From assembly GCA_025062095.1 (NCBI GenBank), contig JANXAZ010000028.1, positions 1 to 42,899 of the forward strand: a stretch of DNA of 42,899 bases. Reading direction: 5' to 3'. Origin of the DNA: Geminicoccaceae bacterium (GTDB taxonomy: Bacteria; Pseudomonadota; Alphaproteobacteria; Geminicoccales; Geminicoccaceae). Under the pieces are notes generated by a model. The model saw only the letters and a list, made by a program, of their open reading frames with translations, was not told the origin of the DNA and searched no databases. The first letter of the stretch is position 1. Each line of letters starts with the position of its first letter. This document shows positions 29,229 to 37,714 of this stretch, one piece after another. The position numbers were made by a program, and so were the translations under genes.

Positions 29229-32126
29229 TCAGGCCGGCCAGATCCGGCACAGCGTCGTCTTGGTCTCCTGGATCTGGGTCACGGAGTCGTAGCCGTAGGT
29301 CTGCGCCGTGTTGGTCGACTCGCCCAACACGTACGGATCATTGCCGGTCGGGTACTTCGCGCGGAGATCCTTGCCCTGGAACCAGCCGCCGAAGTGGAAC
29401 GGCATGAAGGCCACGCCGCGGCCGACGCGCTCGGTCACCATCGCCCTGACCTTCACGCGCCCCTTCTCCGGACCTTCGACCCAGACCCAGGCGCCGTCGC
29501 GCACGCCCAGGCTGTTCGCGTCGTACGGATTGATCTCGACGAACATGTGCTGCTGCAGCTCGGCGAGCCACGGATTCGAGCGCGTCTCGTCGCCGCCGCC
29601 CTCGTACTCGACGAGCCGGCCGGAGGTCAGAATGATCGGATACTCCTTCGAGAAGTCCTTGTCCTGGATCGACTTGTAGAGCACCGGGAGGCGGTGCATC
29701 TTGCGATCCGCGTAGGTCGGATACTTCGCCACGAGCTCGCGATCCGGCGCGTACAAGGGCTCGCGGTGCAGCGGGATCGGATCGGGGAAGTTCCACACCA
29801 CCGCCCGCGCCTTGGCGTTCCCGAACGGCATGCACCCGTGCTTGATGGCGACGCGGATGATGCCGCCCGAGATGTCGGTCCGCCAGGTCGCCTTCGGTCC
29901 GCCCACCTGCTCGATGACGGCGCGCTCGGCCTCGGTCAGGTCTTTGTCCCAACCGAGCTTCATGAGCATTTCCATGGTGAACTCGGGATAGCCGTCCTGG
30001 ATCTCCGAGCCCTTGGGCCAGCTGCCCTCGGCGAGCAGCGACTGGCCGTCGCGCTCGACCCCGAACGCCGCGCGGAAGCACCCGCCGCCCTCGGCCACCG
30101 GCAAGGACGTGTCGTAGAGGTTGGCGGTGCCCGGATGCTTCATCTCCGGGGTGCCCCAACACGGCCACGGCAGACCGTAGTAGTCGCCGTGGCACGGGCC
30201 GCCGACCGCGCGCAGCGTCACCTTGTCGAAGGTGTGCTGGTACTGCATGTGCAGCTTCAAGCGCTCGGGCGACTGGCCGGTGTAGCCGATCGACCAGGCA
30301 CCGCGATTGATCTCGCGGAGGACGTCCTCGACGACCGGCTCGTTCCCCTCGACCTTGATGTTCTTGAACATCTGATCCGCGAAGCCGAATTTCTTCGCGA
30401 ACAGATAGATGATCTCGTGATCCGTCTTGGCCTCGAAGAACGGCCCGAAGACCTTCTCCCGCCACTGCAACGACCGGTTCGAGGCCGTCACCGAGCCGCG
30501 CGTTTCGAATTGCGTCGCCGCCGGCAAGAGATAGACCCCGTCGCGCCGATCGTGGAGCACGGCGCTCACCGTCGGATAGGGGTCGATGATCACGAGCAGG
30601 TCGAGCTTCTCCATCGCCCGCTTCATGTCGGGCAGACGGGTCTGCGAGTTCGGCGCGTGGCCCCAGAAGATCATCGCCCGCACGTTATCCGGCTGGTCGA
30701 TGTTCTGCTTGGCCTCGAGCACGCCGTCGAACCAGCGCGAGACCGGGATGCCGGCCTTCTCCATGAGCTCCTTGCGGAGCTTGTCGTCGGCGTTCTTGGG
30801 CCCGAAGCGGCTCAGCAAGTAATTGTAATCGACGCCCCAGACGCGCGCCCAGTGCCGCCACGCGCCCTCCGACAGACCGTAATAGGCCGGCAGGCTGTCG
30901 ACGGTGACGCCCATGTCCGTGGCGCCCTGGACGTTGTCGTGGCCGCGGAAGATGTTCGTCCCGCCGCCCGAGACGCCCATGTTGCCGAGCGCGAGTTGCA
31001 GGATGCTGTAGGCGCGCACGTTGTTGTTGCCGATCGTGTGCTGCGTGCCGCCCATGCACCAGATCACCGTGCCCGGGCGATTGTTCGCCATCAGCATCGC
31101 CACGCGGCGCAGCTGGCTACCGGGCACGCCGGTGACCCGCTCGACCTCCTCGGGCGTCCACCGCTTCACATGCTCGCGGATCTGGTCCATGCCCCAGACC
31201 CGCTTGCGGATGAACTCCTTGTCCTCCCAGCCGTTTTCGAAGATGTGCCAGAGAATGCCCCAGATCAGCGCCACGTCGGTGCCCGGACGGAAGCGGATGT
31301 ACTCGTCGGCGTGCGCCGCCGTCCGAGTGAAACGAGGATCGGCGACGATCAAGGGCGCGTTGTTCTTCTCCTTGGCGCGGAGGAGGAACACCAGCGAAAC
31401 CGGATGCGCTTCTGCCGGATTTCCCCCGATGAGGAAGATCAGCTTCGAGTTCTGGATATCGTTGTAGGAATTGGTCATCGCGCCGTAGCCCCAGGTGTTG
31501 GCTACGCCCGCGACGGTCGAGGAATGGCAGATACGCGCCTGGTGATCGACGTTGTTCGTACCCCAGAACGCGGCGAACTTGCGGAAGAGATAGGCCTGCT
31601 CGTTGCTGTGCTTGGCCGAGCCGAGCCAATAGACGCTGTCCGGGCCCGACTTCTCGCGGATCTCAAGCAGCTTGTCGCCGATCTCGTTGATCGCCTGATC
31701 CCAGGAGATGCGCGTCCAACGCCCGTCCACGAGCTTCATCGGGTACTTCAGACGCCGGTCGCCGTGCGCGAGCCAGCGCACCGAAGCGCCCTTCGCGCAG
31801 TGGCCGCCCAGGTTGAACGGCCCGTCGAACGCCGGCTCCTGGCCGATCCACACCCCGTTCTGCACCTCGGCGATCACCGTGCAGCCCACCGAGCAGTGGG
31901 TGCACACGGATTTCACCTGCTTGATCGGCGCCTTGGCGGCCTGCACTTGCGCCTCCGCCCGGCCGACCATCCCGCTCGAGAGCGTGGCGGCCGCTGCGAG
32001 CCCTCCCGCCGCCAGACCGGAGCGACGCAAGAAGCCGCGCCGATCGATCGTACCACCGGTCAAGGCCGCCTGCAGCTGGCCGAACGCGCTCGCCGCCGAC
32101 GACCCGTTGCTCTTCTTCTTCAGCAT
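29229..32126 (-). CDS. fdhA: Formate dehydrogenase alpha subunit (Mo/W-bis-MGD, Tat-exported)
   Basis: 965 residues, DMSO-reductase superfamily. Tat signal DRRGFLRRSGLAAGG at 28-42. The N-terminal [4Fe-4S] site is Cys75, Cys78, Cys82 and Cys110 (CTHCSVGC, GGHCAKG). The metal ligand is Cys200, followed by catalytic His201, in QARICHSSTVAGVANTWGYG; selenocysteine enzymes have Sec there, so no SECIS is needed. The molydopterin domains follow (FLIGGNPAEAHPVS, GNMGVSGGGTNIFRGHDN), and the C-terminal barrel ends near 960 (AFMPFHFGGWFQG, TNTAQTYGYDSVTQ). It oxidises formate to CO2 in the periplasm. Coding for the cofactor needs MobA and FdhD, both in the window. Preceded by the small Tat peptide gene. 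Confidence 0.97.
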   Translation of the reverse strand: MLKKKSNGSSAASAFGQLQAALTGGTIDRRGFLRRSGLAAGGLAAAATLSSGMVGRAEAQVQAAKAPIKQVKSVCTHCSVGCTVIAEVQNGVWIGQEPAFDGPFNLGGHCAKGASVRWLAHGDRRLKYPMKLVDGRWTRISWDQAINEIGDKLLEIREKSGPDSVYWLGSAKHSNEQAYLFRKFAAFWGTNNVDHQARICHSSTVAGVANTWGYGAMTNSYNDIQNSKLIFLIGGNPAEAHPVSLVFLLRAKEKNNAPLIVADPRFTRTAAHADEYIRFRPGTDVALIWGILWHIFENGWEDKEFIRKRVWGMDQIREHVKRWTPEEVERVTGVPGSQLRRVAMLMANNRPGTVIWCMGGTQHTIGNNNVRAYSILQLALGNMGVSGGGTNIFRGHDNVQGATDMGVTVDSLPAYYGLSEGAWRHWARVWGVDYNYLLSRFGPKNADDKLRKELMEKAGIPVSRWFDGVLEAKQNIDQPDNVRAMIFWGHAPNSQTRLPDMKRAMEKLDLLVIIDPYPTVSAVLHDRRDGVYLLPAATQFETRGSVTASNRSLQWREKVFGPFFEAKTDHEIIYLFAKKFGFADQMFKNIKVEGNEPVVEDVLREINRGAWSIGYTGQSPERLKLHMQYQHTFDKVTLRAVGGPCHGDYYGLPWPCWGTPEMKHPGTANLYDTSLPVAEGGGCFRAAFGVERDGQSLLAEGSWPKGSEIQDGYPEFTMEMLMKLGWDKDLTEAERAVIEQVGGPKATWRTDISGGIIRVAIKHGCMPFGNAKARAVVWNFPDPIPLHREPLYAPDRELVAKYPTYADRKMHRLPVLYKSIQDKDFSKEYPIILTSGRLVEYEGGGDETRSNPWLAELQQHMFVEINPYDANSLGVRDGAWVWVEGPEKGRVKVRAMVTERVGRGVAFMPFHFGGWFQGKDLRAKYPTGNDPYVLGESTNTAQTYGYDSVTQIQETKTTLCRIWPA

Positions 32127-32166
32127 CCTGCTGGCCTCCTCGCCCGGGTCTCGCTCGCGGCCCGGC

Positions 32167-32361
32167 TCAGAAACGGGCCGTTTCGTAATAGGTCTTCACG
32201 TGCTCCGTCTCGCGGTAGCCGCCACCGCGAGGCGCGGGCTCGGCGGCGCGCGCCTCCCCCCGGCCGACGACGGTCGCGGCGGCCGCCGCCACGCTCCCGA
32301 GGCTCGCGAGCTTGAGGACGTCCCGCCGCCCGTGTCCTTTCTCTTTCCTCTGCTCGCTCAT
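32167..32361 (-). CDS. Formate dehydrogenase-associated small Tat-signal protein
   Basis: 64 residues. A twin-arginine motif and hydrophobic core (GRRDVLKLASLGSVAAAAA) are followed by a short tail (GYRETEHVKTYYETARF). This is the 'formate dehydrogenase region TAT target' family, almost always just upstream of an alpha subunit gene in proteobacteria. Function unknown. ATG 32361; 40 bp upstream of the alpha subunit. Confidence 0.88.
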   Translation of the reverse strand: MSEQRKEKGHGRRDVLKLASLGSVAAAAATVVGRGEARAAEPAPRGGGYRETEHVKTYYETARF

Positions 32362-32412
32362 CGTCCGCCACCCTTCCGCTGTCGTTGAACTCCTCGAGGC
32401 CCCGGCTCGCGG

Positions 32413-33039
32413 CTAGCGCAGGAGCGCGAAGCCCGCCTCTTCGATCTCGACGAACAACCGCCCCACGGTGCCCAGGGGCTGGTAGAGCCGCGCCGCGCGC
32501 GCCGCCTCGAGATCACCGAAGAAACGCGCCGCCCAAGGTGCCAGGTGCCGATGGAAAAACCGTTGCTGGAGCGCGAGATCCCCCTCGCCGAAACGCCCTT
32601 CGGCGAGCCCCGCCATCACCTCGCACAGAGCCGCGATGTGGTCTTCGGGCTCGGGATTGCCCGGCGCCCGCGCGATCCCGAGCTCGGCGAGGTCGTCGCG
32701 GAGCTCGGCGAGGGGTTTCTCGTTGAGGAAACCCGTCCGGTAAAAAGACGCGTAAGGTACGAGCTCGCCCCGCCCGACGCCGATGAACAGATCGTGATAT
32801 TCGAGGGCCGCCTGTTCGGGTGTCGTCGCCCGCGCGACCCGCGCGAAGACCGCCAACGCCCGCCCGAACTCGCTCGCATCGTCGCCCAGTCCGCGGGCCA
32901 CCTCGAGCGCGGCGGTATCGGGAGGCGCCGCGAGGAACCGCGCCAGGAGGCGATAGGTCGCGGCACGCAGCGCATCGACCTCGTCGACCGCGCCCGCCGC
33001 GATCCCGCCCTCGTCGAGAGTCGGCGCCGACAGCGACAC
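32413..33039 (-). CDS. TorD/DmsD-family molybdoenzyme chaperone
   Basis: 208 residues, all-helical. The family blocks ALRAATYRLLARFLAAPPD, EYHDLFIGVGRGELVPYASFY and PEPEDHIAALCEVMAGLAEG are present; the EYxxLF and PEDH-type motifs are typical. These chaperones hold the Tat precursor and cofactor-loading state of the catalytic subunit. GTG 33039 with GGGAGG is preferred; an ATG at 33099 would overlap the upstream gene. Directly upstream of the Tat peptide and alpha subunit genes. Confidence 0.88.
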   Translation of the reverse strand: MSLSAPTLDEGGIAAGAVDEVDALRAATYRLLARFLAAPPDTAALEVARGLGDDASEFGRALAVFARVARATTPEQAALEYHDLFIGVGRGELVPYASFYRTGFLNEKPLAELRDDLAELGIARAPGNPEPEDHIAALCEVMAGLAEGRFGEGDLALQQRFFHRHLAPWAARFFGDLEAARAARLYQPLGTVGRLFVEIEEAGFALLR

Positions 33040-33073
33040 CTCGCCTCCCTTTCGCCCTATGATAAAGGAGTGT

Positions 33074-33766
33074 CTAAACCCCTTTCGGCTCAGTGACAAG
33101 AGGCCGCACGCGCGTCGCGGGCTCGGGTTCCGCCCCTCGCGCCTCCCCCTGTGCGGTCCCGGCGCATTCCTCGACTTCGCTCGGCGGCGGTGGTGGCACC
33201 CGGGCCGGATCTTCTTCCCCCGCGCTCCCCGGAGACCCGATCTCCGCGGCGACGAGGCTGCTCTCCCGTTCCCGCGCGGTCTCTTCTTCCGCGGACTCGG
33301 ATGCCGCGACCATCCCCCGCCCCACCCGATAAAGGGTCTTCAGGTCGGCGACCACCGTGCTCGCATCCGAGAAATCGTTGACGATGTAATAATCGTCGAT
33401 ACCGCTCGGCGTAGAAATGATCGGATCGATTTTCCACAGGCGTCGCAGAGCCCGACGCTGCAGTTCGACCGGCACGCCGGGGCGCATGAACACGCTGAAA
33501 TCGCTCGAGAGGTCGAGCGTGTCGGGGTCCGGTAGATCAGCGAGATCGAACTCCGCGACCTCGCCCGCGCGCGCTTCTGCCGCCGCGGGCGCCGGCGATC
33601 TCCGCGCAGAAGACGTATCTTCCGCCGCTCGCGGGGCCTCGCGCTGCGCGGCTTCCTCTCGCCCGGGCGCCTCTTCCGGCTCCGGCCGCCCGCGCCTCGC
33701 CGCCGCCTTGCGCCGCGACCAGCGGATCAGAAACGACCCGACCTCGTCCTCCAAGCCGCGGCTCAC
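33074..33766 (-). CDS. DUF3306 protein, formate dehydrogenase locus
   Basis: 230 residues. An N-terminal FLIRWSRRKAAARRG segment and a low-complexity Glu/Ala/Arg linker precede the conserved core, which includes LADLPDPDTLDLSSDFSVFM, RPGVPVELQRRALRRLWKI and GIDDYYIVNDFSD. This is DUF3306, which I know as a companion of DUF3305 in formate dehydrogenase loci. Biochemical role unknown. The tail from about 165 is Pro/Glu-rich. The GTG 33766 overlaps the DUF3305 stop (GTGA), so the two are coupled. Confidence 0.85.
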   Translation of the reverse strand: MSRGLEDEVGSFLIRWSRRKAAARRGRPEPEEAPGREEAAQREAPRAAEDTSSARRSPAPAAAEARAGEVAEFDLADLPDPDTLDLSSDFSVFMRPGVPVELQRRALRRLWKIDPIISTPSGIDDYYIVNDFSDASTVVADLKTLYRVGRGMVAASESAEEETARERESSLVAAEIGSPGSAGEEDPARVPPPPPSEVEECAGTAQGEARGAEPEPATRVRPLVTEPKGV

Positions 33767-34290
33767 CGCTCCTCCTCCGCACCGCCGAGAGAGACGAACT
33801 CGCTTTGCGCATCGGGCGGGGCATCCGCGCGCTTGCGCCGACGCTTCAAGAACGGCACGTCCTTGTGGTGCCGGTCGACGAACTCCTGCACGAAGGCCAC
33901 GACCGGCTCCGGCATGGGCACCGCCTCCACGATGGCGTCGCCCGGCTCGGCGTAGACCTGCGCCTCGAACGGGGACGCGGTCAAGAGAAAGGGCTTCCAG
34001 GGAAATTCGGGATCGTCCTCGTTCGCGCGCAGCACCACGTAGAGCTGCGGCGGCTCGGCGGACAACGCCACCCGATAATCCGCCGTCTCCGCGCGGTGCA
34101 AGACGAGCGGCAAGGTGCCGGCGAGCCAGCGGACCCATCCGTCGCCCTCGACGAGCCGGCGCCAGGTTCGCGAAGCGGGCACGCCCGGGACCACCTCCAC
34201 CGGCCGCCAGATCCATTCCGCCCAGCGTGTCGATCCCTTCCGTCGTTCGACGACGATGCCGAGTTCCAGAACCGCGCGCGCCGCGTCCAT
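33763..34290 (-). CDS. DUF3305 protein, formate dehydrogenase locus
   Basis: 175 residues. Blocks GIVVERRKGSTRWAEWIWRP, LVLHRAETADYRVALS and PQLYVVLRANEDD define DUF3305. A C-terminal Lys/Arg-rich stretch follows (FLKRRRKRAD). First gene of the minus-strand formate dehydrogenase series. Its 101-bp upstream gap to the divergent ferredoxin-like gene must hold the promoters for both, but I could not find a convincing consensus in it. Confidence 0.85.
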   Translation of the reverse strand: MDAARAVLELGIVVERRKGSTRWAEWIWRPVEVVPGVPASRTWRRLVEGDGWVRWLAGTLPLVLHRAETADYRVALSAEPPQLYVVLRANEDDPEFPWKPFLLTASPFEAQVYAEPGDAIVEAVPMPEPVVAFVQEFVDRHHKDVPFLKRRRKRADAPPDAQSEFVSLGGAEEER

Positions 34291-34391
34291 GCCTTCGCGC
34301 CTCCGCGCCCCTCGCGCGCAACGATCCTAGCCGGGCCGCAGGGCCTTCTGGTAGACCCGATGCGCGGCTTCGCCGCCGCGAGAGGACCGCC

Positions 34392-36440
34392 ATGAGGTTC
34401 GCCGGCCGACGCTGTCTTCTGTGCAACTGCGAGGGCAGCACGACCCTCGAAGTCGAGGCGCTCGCCCGGGCTCTCGGGGCTTCCGATGCGGAACGCCCCT
34501 TCGAGCACCTGTGCAGGGCCGAGCTCGAGCGCTTTCGCGCCCTCGCCGGCTCGGGCGAACCGCTGCTCGTCGCCTGCACCCAAGAAGCGCCGTTGTTCTC
34601 GGAAACCGCCGGGGAGGCCGCGGAGCGCATCGTCTTCGCGAACATCCGCGAGCGCGCCGGCTGGTCCGTCGAGGGCCGGTCGGCAGGGCCCAAGATCGCG
34701 GCGCTTCTCGCCGAAGCGGCGGTCGCGGTTCCGCCCGCTCCGGCGCTCGAGTTGCGCTCCGAAGGCCGCATCCTCGTCTACGGCGCCGGCGAGCCGGCGC
34801 TCGCCGCGGCCGAGCGGCTGGCGGGTCGGCTGGCCCCGACCGTGCTCTTGTCCGAGGTCGCCGACGCGGCGCCTCCTTCGGTGGTCCGCTTTCCGATCCT
34901 GAAGGGCCGCATCCTCCGTCTGCAGGGACATTTGGGCGCCTTCGTCGCCACGGTCGAGAACGCCGCGGTCGTGGCACCGTCTTCGCGCGACCGGCTGCGC
35001 TTCGGGCCGGCGAGCCCGAAAACCGAGCTCGAAGCCGATCTCGTGCTCGATTTGTCGGGCGGTGCGCCGCTGCTCACCGCTGCCGAGAAACGCGACGGAT
35101 ATCGTCGGGTCGATCCGCGCGACGCGCTCGCGATCGAGCGGGCGTTGTTCGACCTCGTGGCCCTCGTCGGCACCTTCGAAAAACCCCGTTACGTCACCTT
35201 CCGGGCCGAGTTGTGCGCCCATTCGCGCTCGCGACGGGTGGGGTGCACGCGCTGTCTCGACCATTGCCCGACCGGGGCGATCACGCCCGCGGGCGATCAC
35301 GTCGCCATCGACCCTTACGTGTGCGCCGGCTGCGGCTCCTGCGCCGGCCTCTGTCCGACGGGTGCCGCGACCTACGCCGCCCCGCCGCCGACGAGCCTGC
35401 TCGAACGGTTGCGGACGCTCTTGCGCACCTACCATCGCGCCGGCGGCCGCGACGCTCAGCTCCTGGTCTACGAGTTTCGACACGGCGAAGAGCTCGTCTC
35501 GGCGATCGCCCGGTTCGGGCGCGGGCTGCCGGCGCGCGTCCTGCCCTTCGCGGTGACCGAGCTCGGTCAATTGGGGCTCGAGCTGCTCGCCGCGCCCTTC
35601 GCGCTCGGTGCGAGCCGTACGGTCCTCCTCCTGCCCCCGCGCAAGGAACCCGAGCTCGCGAGCTTGCGCGCCAGCCTCGCGCAACTCGGGGCCCTGCTCG
35701 AGGGTCTGGGCTACGGTGCCGACCGCCTCGCGGTGCTCGCCACCGACGATCCGGACGAGCTCGAAGAAGCGCTGTGGCGACCGACGCTCGTCGCGCAACT
35801 CCCGAGCCGCGACCTCCTCGCGATGGGCGGCAAGCGCAGCCTTTTGCGGCTGGTCCTCGAGCGACTGCACGAGCAGGCTCCCGCTCCCGTGGCGGTCGTG
35901 CCCCTGCCGGCGGGCGCGCCTTTGGGCCGGATCCTCGTCGACGTCGAGGGCTGCACCCTTTGTCACGCCTGTGTGGGCGCTTGTCCGACCGGGGCGCTCG
36001 CCGCCGATCCCGACCGGCCGATGCTGCGCTTCAAAGAGGAGGCCTGCGTGCAGTGCGGGCTGTGCGAGAACACCTGCCCCGAGAAGGTCATCCGCCTCGA
36101 GCCTCGGGCTTCCTTCGAGCCGGCGGTGCGCGAGTTCGTCACCCTCAAGGAAGAGGAACCCGCGCGCTGCGTGCGTTGCGGCAAGGTCTTCGGAACCAAG
36201 AGCTCGATCGAGCGGATCGTCCAGAAGCTCGCCGGCACCCATTGGATGTTCCAAACCCCCGAGCAGATCGAGCGCATCCGGATGTGCGAGGACTGCCGGG
36301 TGATCGTGGAGTTCGAGCGGGGCGAGCGCCCCTTCGCCTACGGAGAGCCGCGGCGGCCGCGGACCACCGAAGATTATCTGCGCGAGCGCGAGGAAGCCCG
36401 AGCGCGACAAGCCGAAGGGGAAGGATCCGAGGCGAGCTGA
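34392..36440 (+). CDS. Multi-cluster 4Fe-4S ferredoxin-like protein of the formate dehydrogenase locus
   Basis: 682 residues. An N-terminal region (LLCNCEGS) leads to a middle domain with GRILVYGAGEPALAAAERLA. Four ferredoxin-type motifs follow: GCTRCLDHCPTGAI, CAGCGSCAGLCPTG, CTLCHACVGACPTG and CVQCGLCENTCPEK, two pairs separated by about 200 residues. Further cysteine pairs lie near the end (CVRCGKVF, CEDCRV). Such proteins recur next to DUF3305/DUF3306 and Fdh genes in alphaproteobacteria, and are thought to assist formate dehydrogenase, perhaps as an electron-transfer or maturation factor. No signal peptide, so cytosolic. ATG 34392. Divergent from the main operon. Confidence 0.88.
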   Translation: MRFAGRRCLLCNCEGSTTLEVEALARALGASDAERPFEHLCRAELERFRALAGSGEPLLVACTQEAPLFSETAGEAAERIVFANIRERAGWSVEGRSAGPKIAALLAEAAVAVPPAPALELRSEGRILVYGAGEPALAAAERLAGRLAPTVLLSEVADAAPPSVVRFPILKGRILRLQGHLGAFVATVENAAVVAPSSRDRLRFGPASPKTELEADLVLDLSGGAPLLTAAEKRDGYRRVDPRDALAIERALFDLVALVGTFEKPRYVTFRAELCAHSRSRRVGCTRCLDHCPTGAITPAGDHVAIDPYVCAGCGSCAGLCPTGAATYAAPPPTSLLERLRTLLRTYHRAGGRDAQLLVYEFRHGEELVSAIARFGRGLPARVLPFAVTELGQLGLELLAAPFALGASRTVLLLPPRKEPELASLRASLAQLGALLEGLGYGADRLAVLATDDPDELEEALWRPTLVAQLPSRDLLAMGGKRSLLRLVLERLHEQAPAPVAVVPLPAGAPLGRILVDVEGCTLCHACVGACPTGALAADPDRPMLRFKEEACVQCGLCENTCPEKVIRLEPRASFEPAVREFVTLKEEEPARCVRCGKVFGTKSSIERIVQKLAGTHWMFQTPEQIERIRMCEDCRVIVEFERGERPFAYGEPRRPRTTEDYLREREEARARQAEGEGSEAS

Positions 36441-36461
36441 CCCGGCCGCCCGGCCCGGCGG

Positions 36462-37136
36462 CTACCAGGGCAGTTCGCGGCCGTCGTGGGCGAAGAACCG
36501 ACCGTTGGCAGACGGCCGCAGCCGATCGATCAGTCGGAACAAGTGTTCGGCACTTTCGGCCACGCTCAGCGTCGCGCCGGGTCCCCCCATGTCGGTGCGC
36601 ACCCAGCCCGGGTGGACGACGACGACCGTGAACCCCTCGGCCGCGAGCTCCGCGGCGATCGACCGCATCGCCATGTTCACCGCCGCTTTGGAGGTGCGGT
36701 AGAGGAGTCCGCCCGGGCTCGTCGCGAGCGCGATCGACCCCATGATCGAGGACAAGGTGACGACGGTCTTCCGCTCGCCGGCGCGCAGATTGGCAAGAAG
36801 CGCTTCGGTCAGGCGGACGGGCCCGAGGGTGTTGGTCTCGAGCACCGCGCGAAAAGCATCGTAGTCGATCGCACCGAGCCGGGTCTCGCGGGGGCCGTAG
36901 ACGCCGGCGTTGTTGATCAGCACGTCGAGCGGACGACCCGAGAGCGCTCGCGCGAGCCGGGCGACGGATTCCGGATCGGTGACGTCGAGAGCGAAACGCT
37001 CGATTCCCGATCCTTCGAGGTCGATCGCTCCGGGCTCCCGCGCGCACGCGAGAACCGTCCAACCCGCGCGCGCGAAGCGCGCCACCAGACCCCGACCGAT
37101 CCCGCGCGAGGCCCCGCTCACGAGTACGCTCGGCAT
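36462..37136 (-). CDS. Short-chain dehydrogenase/reductase (C-factor-like)
   Basis: 224 residues. The NAD(P)-binding glycine motif is GASRGIG at 8-14. The NNAG motif is at 75-78. The catalytic Ser lies in TLSSIMGS (129/130), and YRTSK gives Tyr146 and Lys150. The PGWVRTDMGG loop is typical of SDRs. Overall length and pattern resemble the C-factor/sniffer subgroup. Substrate unknown. ATG 37136. It lies between the ferredoxin-like gene and the DUF6494 group, with no evident functional link to formate dehydrogenase. Confidence 0.9.
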   Translation of the reverse strand: MPSVLVSGASRGIGRGLVARFARAGWTVLACAREPGAIDLEGSGIERFALDVTDPESVARLARALSGRPLDVLINNAGVYGPRETRLGAIDYDAFRAVLETNTLGPVRLTEALLANLRAGERKTVVTLSSIMGSIALATSPGGLLYRTSKAAVNMAMRSIAAELAAEGFTVVVVHPGWVRTDMGGPGATLSVAESAEHLFRLIDRLRPSANGRFFAHDGRELPW

Positions 37137-37175
37137 CGCCGCCCCCTCGTCTCCGTACCGAACCCGTCCCGCGGC

Positions 37176-37487
37176 TTACGGGCACGCGCGCGCTTCGATC
37201 TGCCGGATGCGCATCCGCCGCTCGGCGTCGAGCTCGCCTTGGGCCCGGATCGCCGCGATTTCGGCCTCTTTCTGAGCGAGGCAGGCCTCGCGCGCGGAAG
37301 GCGCGGGAGAAGGTTGCACGAACGTGGCGCGCTTTTCCCCGACCGACGACGGGACCGGGCTCGGGGGTTCGGATCGCTCGCGAGCCGACCAGGCGATCGC
37401 CCCGAAGCAGCCCGCGGCGAGGAGGAGCGCGACCACCCGCCCGAGCCGCTCGGCCGCGCTCGCCCGTTTGGGTGTGGTGGTTCTCAT
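37176..37487 (-). CDS. Hypothetical membrane-anchored protein (103 residues)
   Basis: A basic N-terminus and a membrane helix at about 16-33 (RVVALLLAAGCFGAIAW) are followed by a Pro/Ser-rich linker and a C-terminal charged coiled-coil-like segment (CLAQKEAEIAAIRAQGEL, RRMRIRQIEARAC). Two cysteines near the end (Cys69, Cys102) could form a disulfide. ATG 37487 overlaps the stop of the DUF6494 gene (ATGA), which supports it as a real gene. No family recognised. Confidence 0.7.
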   Translation of the reverse strand: MRTTTPKRASAAERLGRVVALLLAAGCFGAIAWSARERSEPPSPVPSSVGEKRATFVQPSPAPSAREACLAQKEAEIAAIRAQGELDAERRMRIRQIEARACP

Positions 37488-37690
37488 TTCAATTCGATCG
37501 CACCGTCGATCACCACGTCGAGACCGACTTGCGGGATTTCGAGGTGCACTTTGGCACCGATCGTCTCGTCGCCCTTGAGACGTCCTTCTTCGATCGCCTT
37601 GCGCACCGCTTGCTCGATCTCGCGCTGGCCGGTCACCCCGACCCTCTTGAGAAACTTGCGCAGGCTCATGTTGAAAACCTCTTCGTCCAC
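37484..37690 (-). CDS. DUF6494 protein
   Basis: 68 residues. The whole protein follows the DUF6494 pattern: EEVFNMSLRKFLKRVGVTGQ, then REIEQAVRKAIEEGRLKGDE, then a small beta segment (AKVHLEIPQVGLDVVIDGAI). Function unknown; often found beside formate dehydrogenase accessory genes. The GTG 37690 is preceded by GGAGGAGG. Lies 24 bp after the DUF6352 gene and overlaps the next gene by 4 bases. Confidence 0.85.
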   Translation of the reverse strand: MDEEVFNMSLRKFLKRVGVTGQREIEQAVRKAIEEGRLKGDETIGAKVHLEIPQVGLDVVIDGAIELK

Positions 37691-37714
37691 GGCGGACCTC
37701 CTCCCGATCGCTCC

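Noticed and set aside
29229-32126. Selenocysteine-containing formate dehydrogenase
   Set aside because: The frame has no internal TGA, and the metal-ligand position is Cys200.
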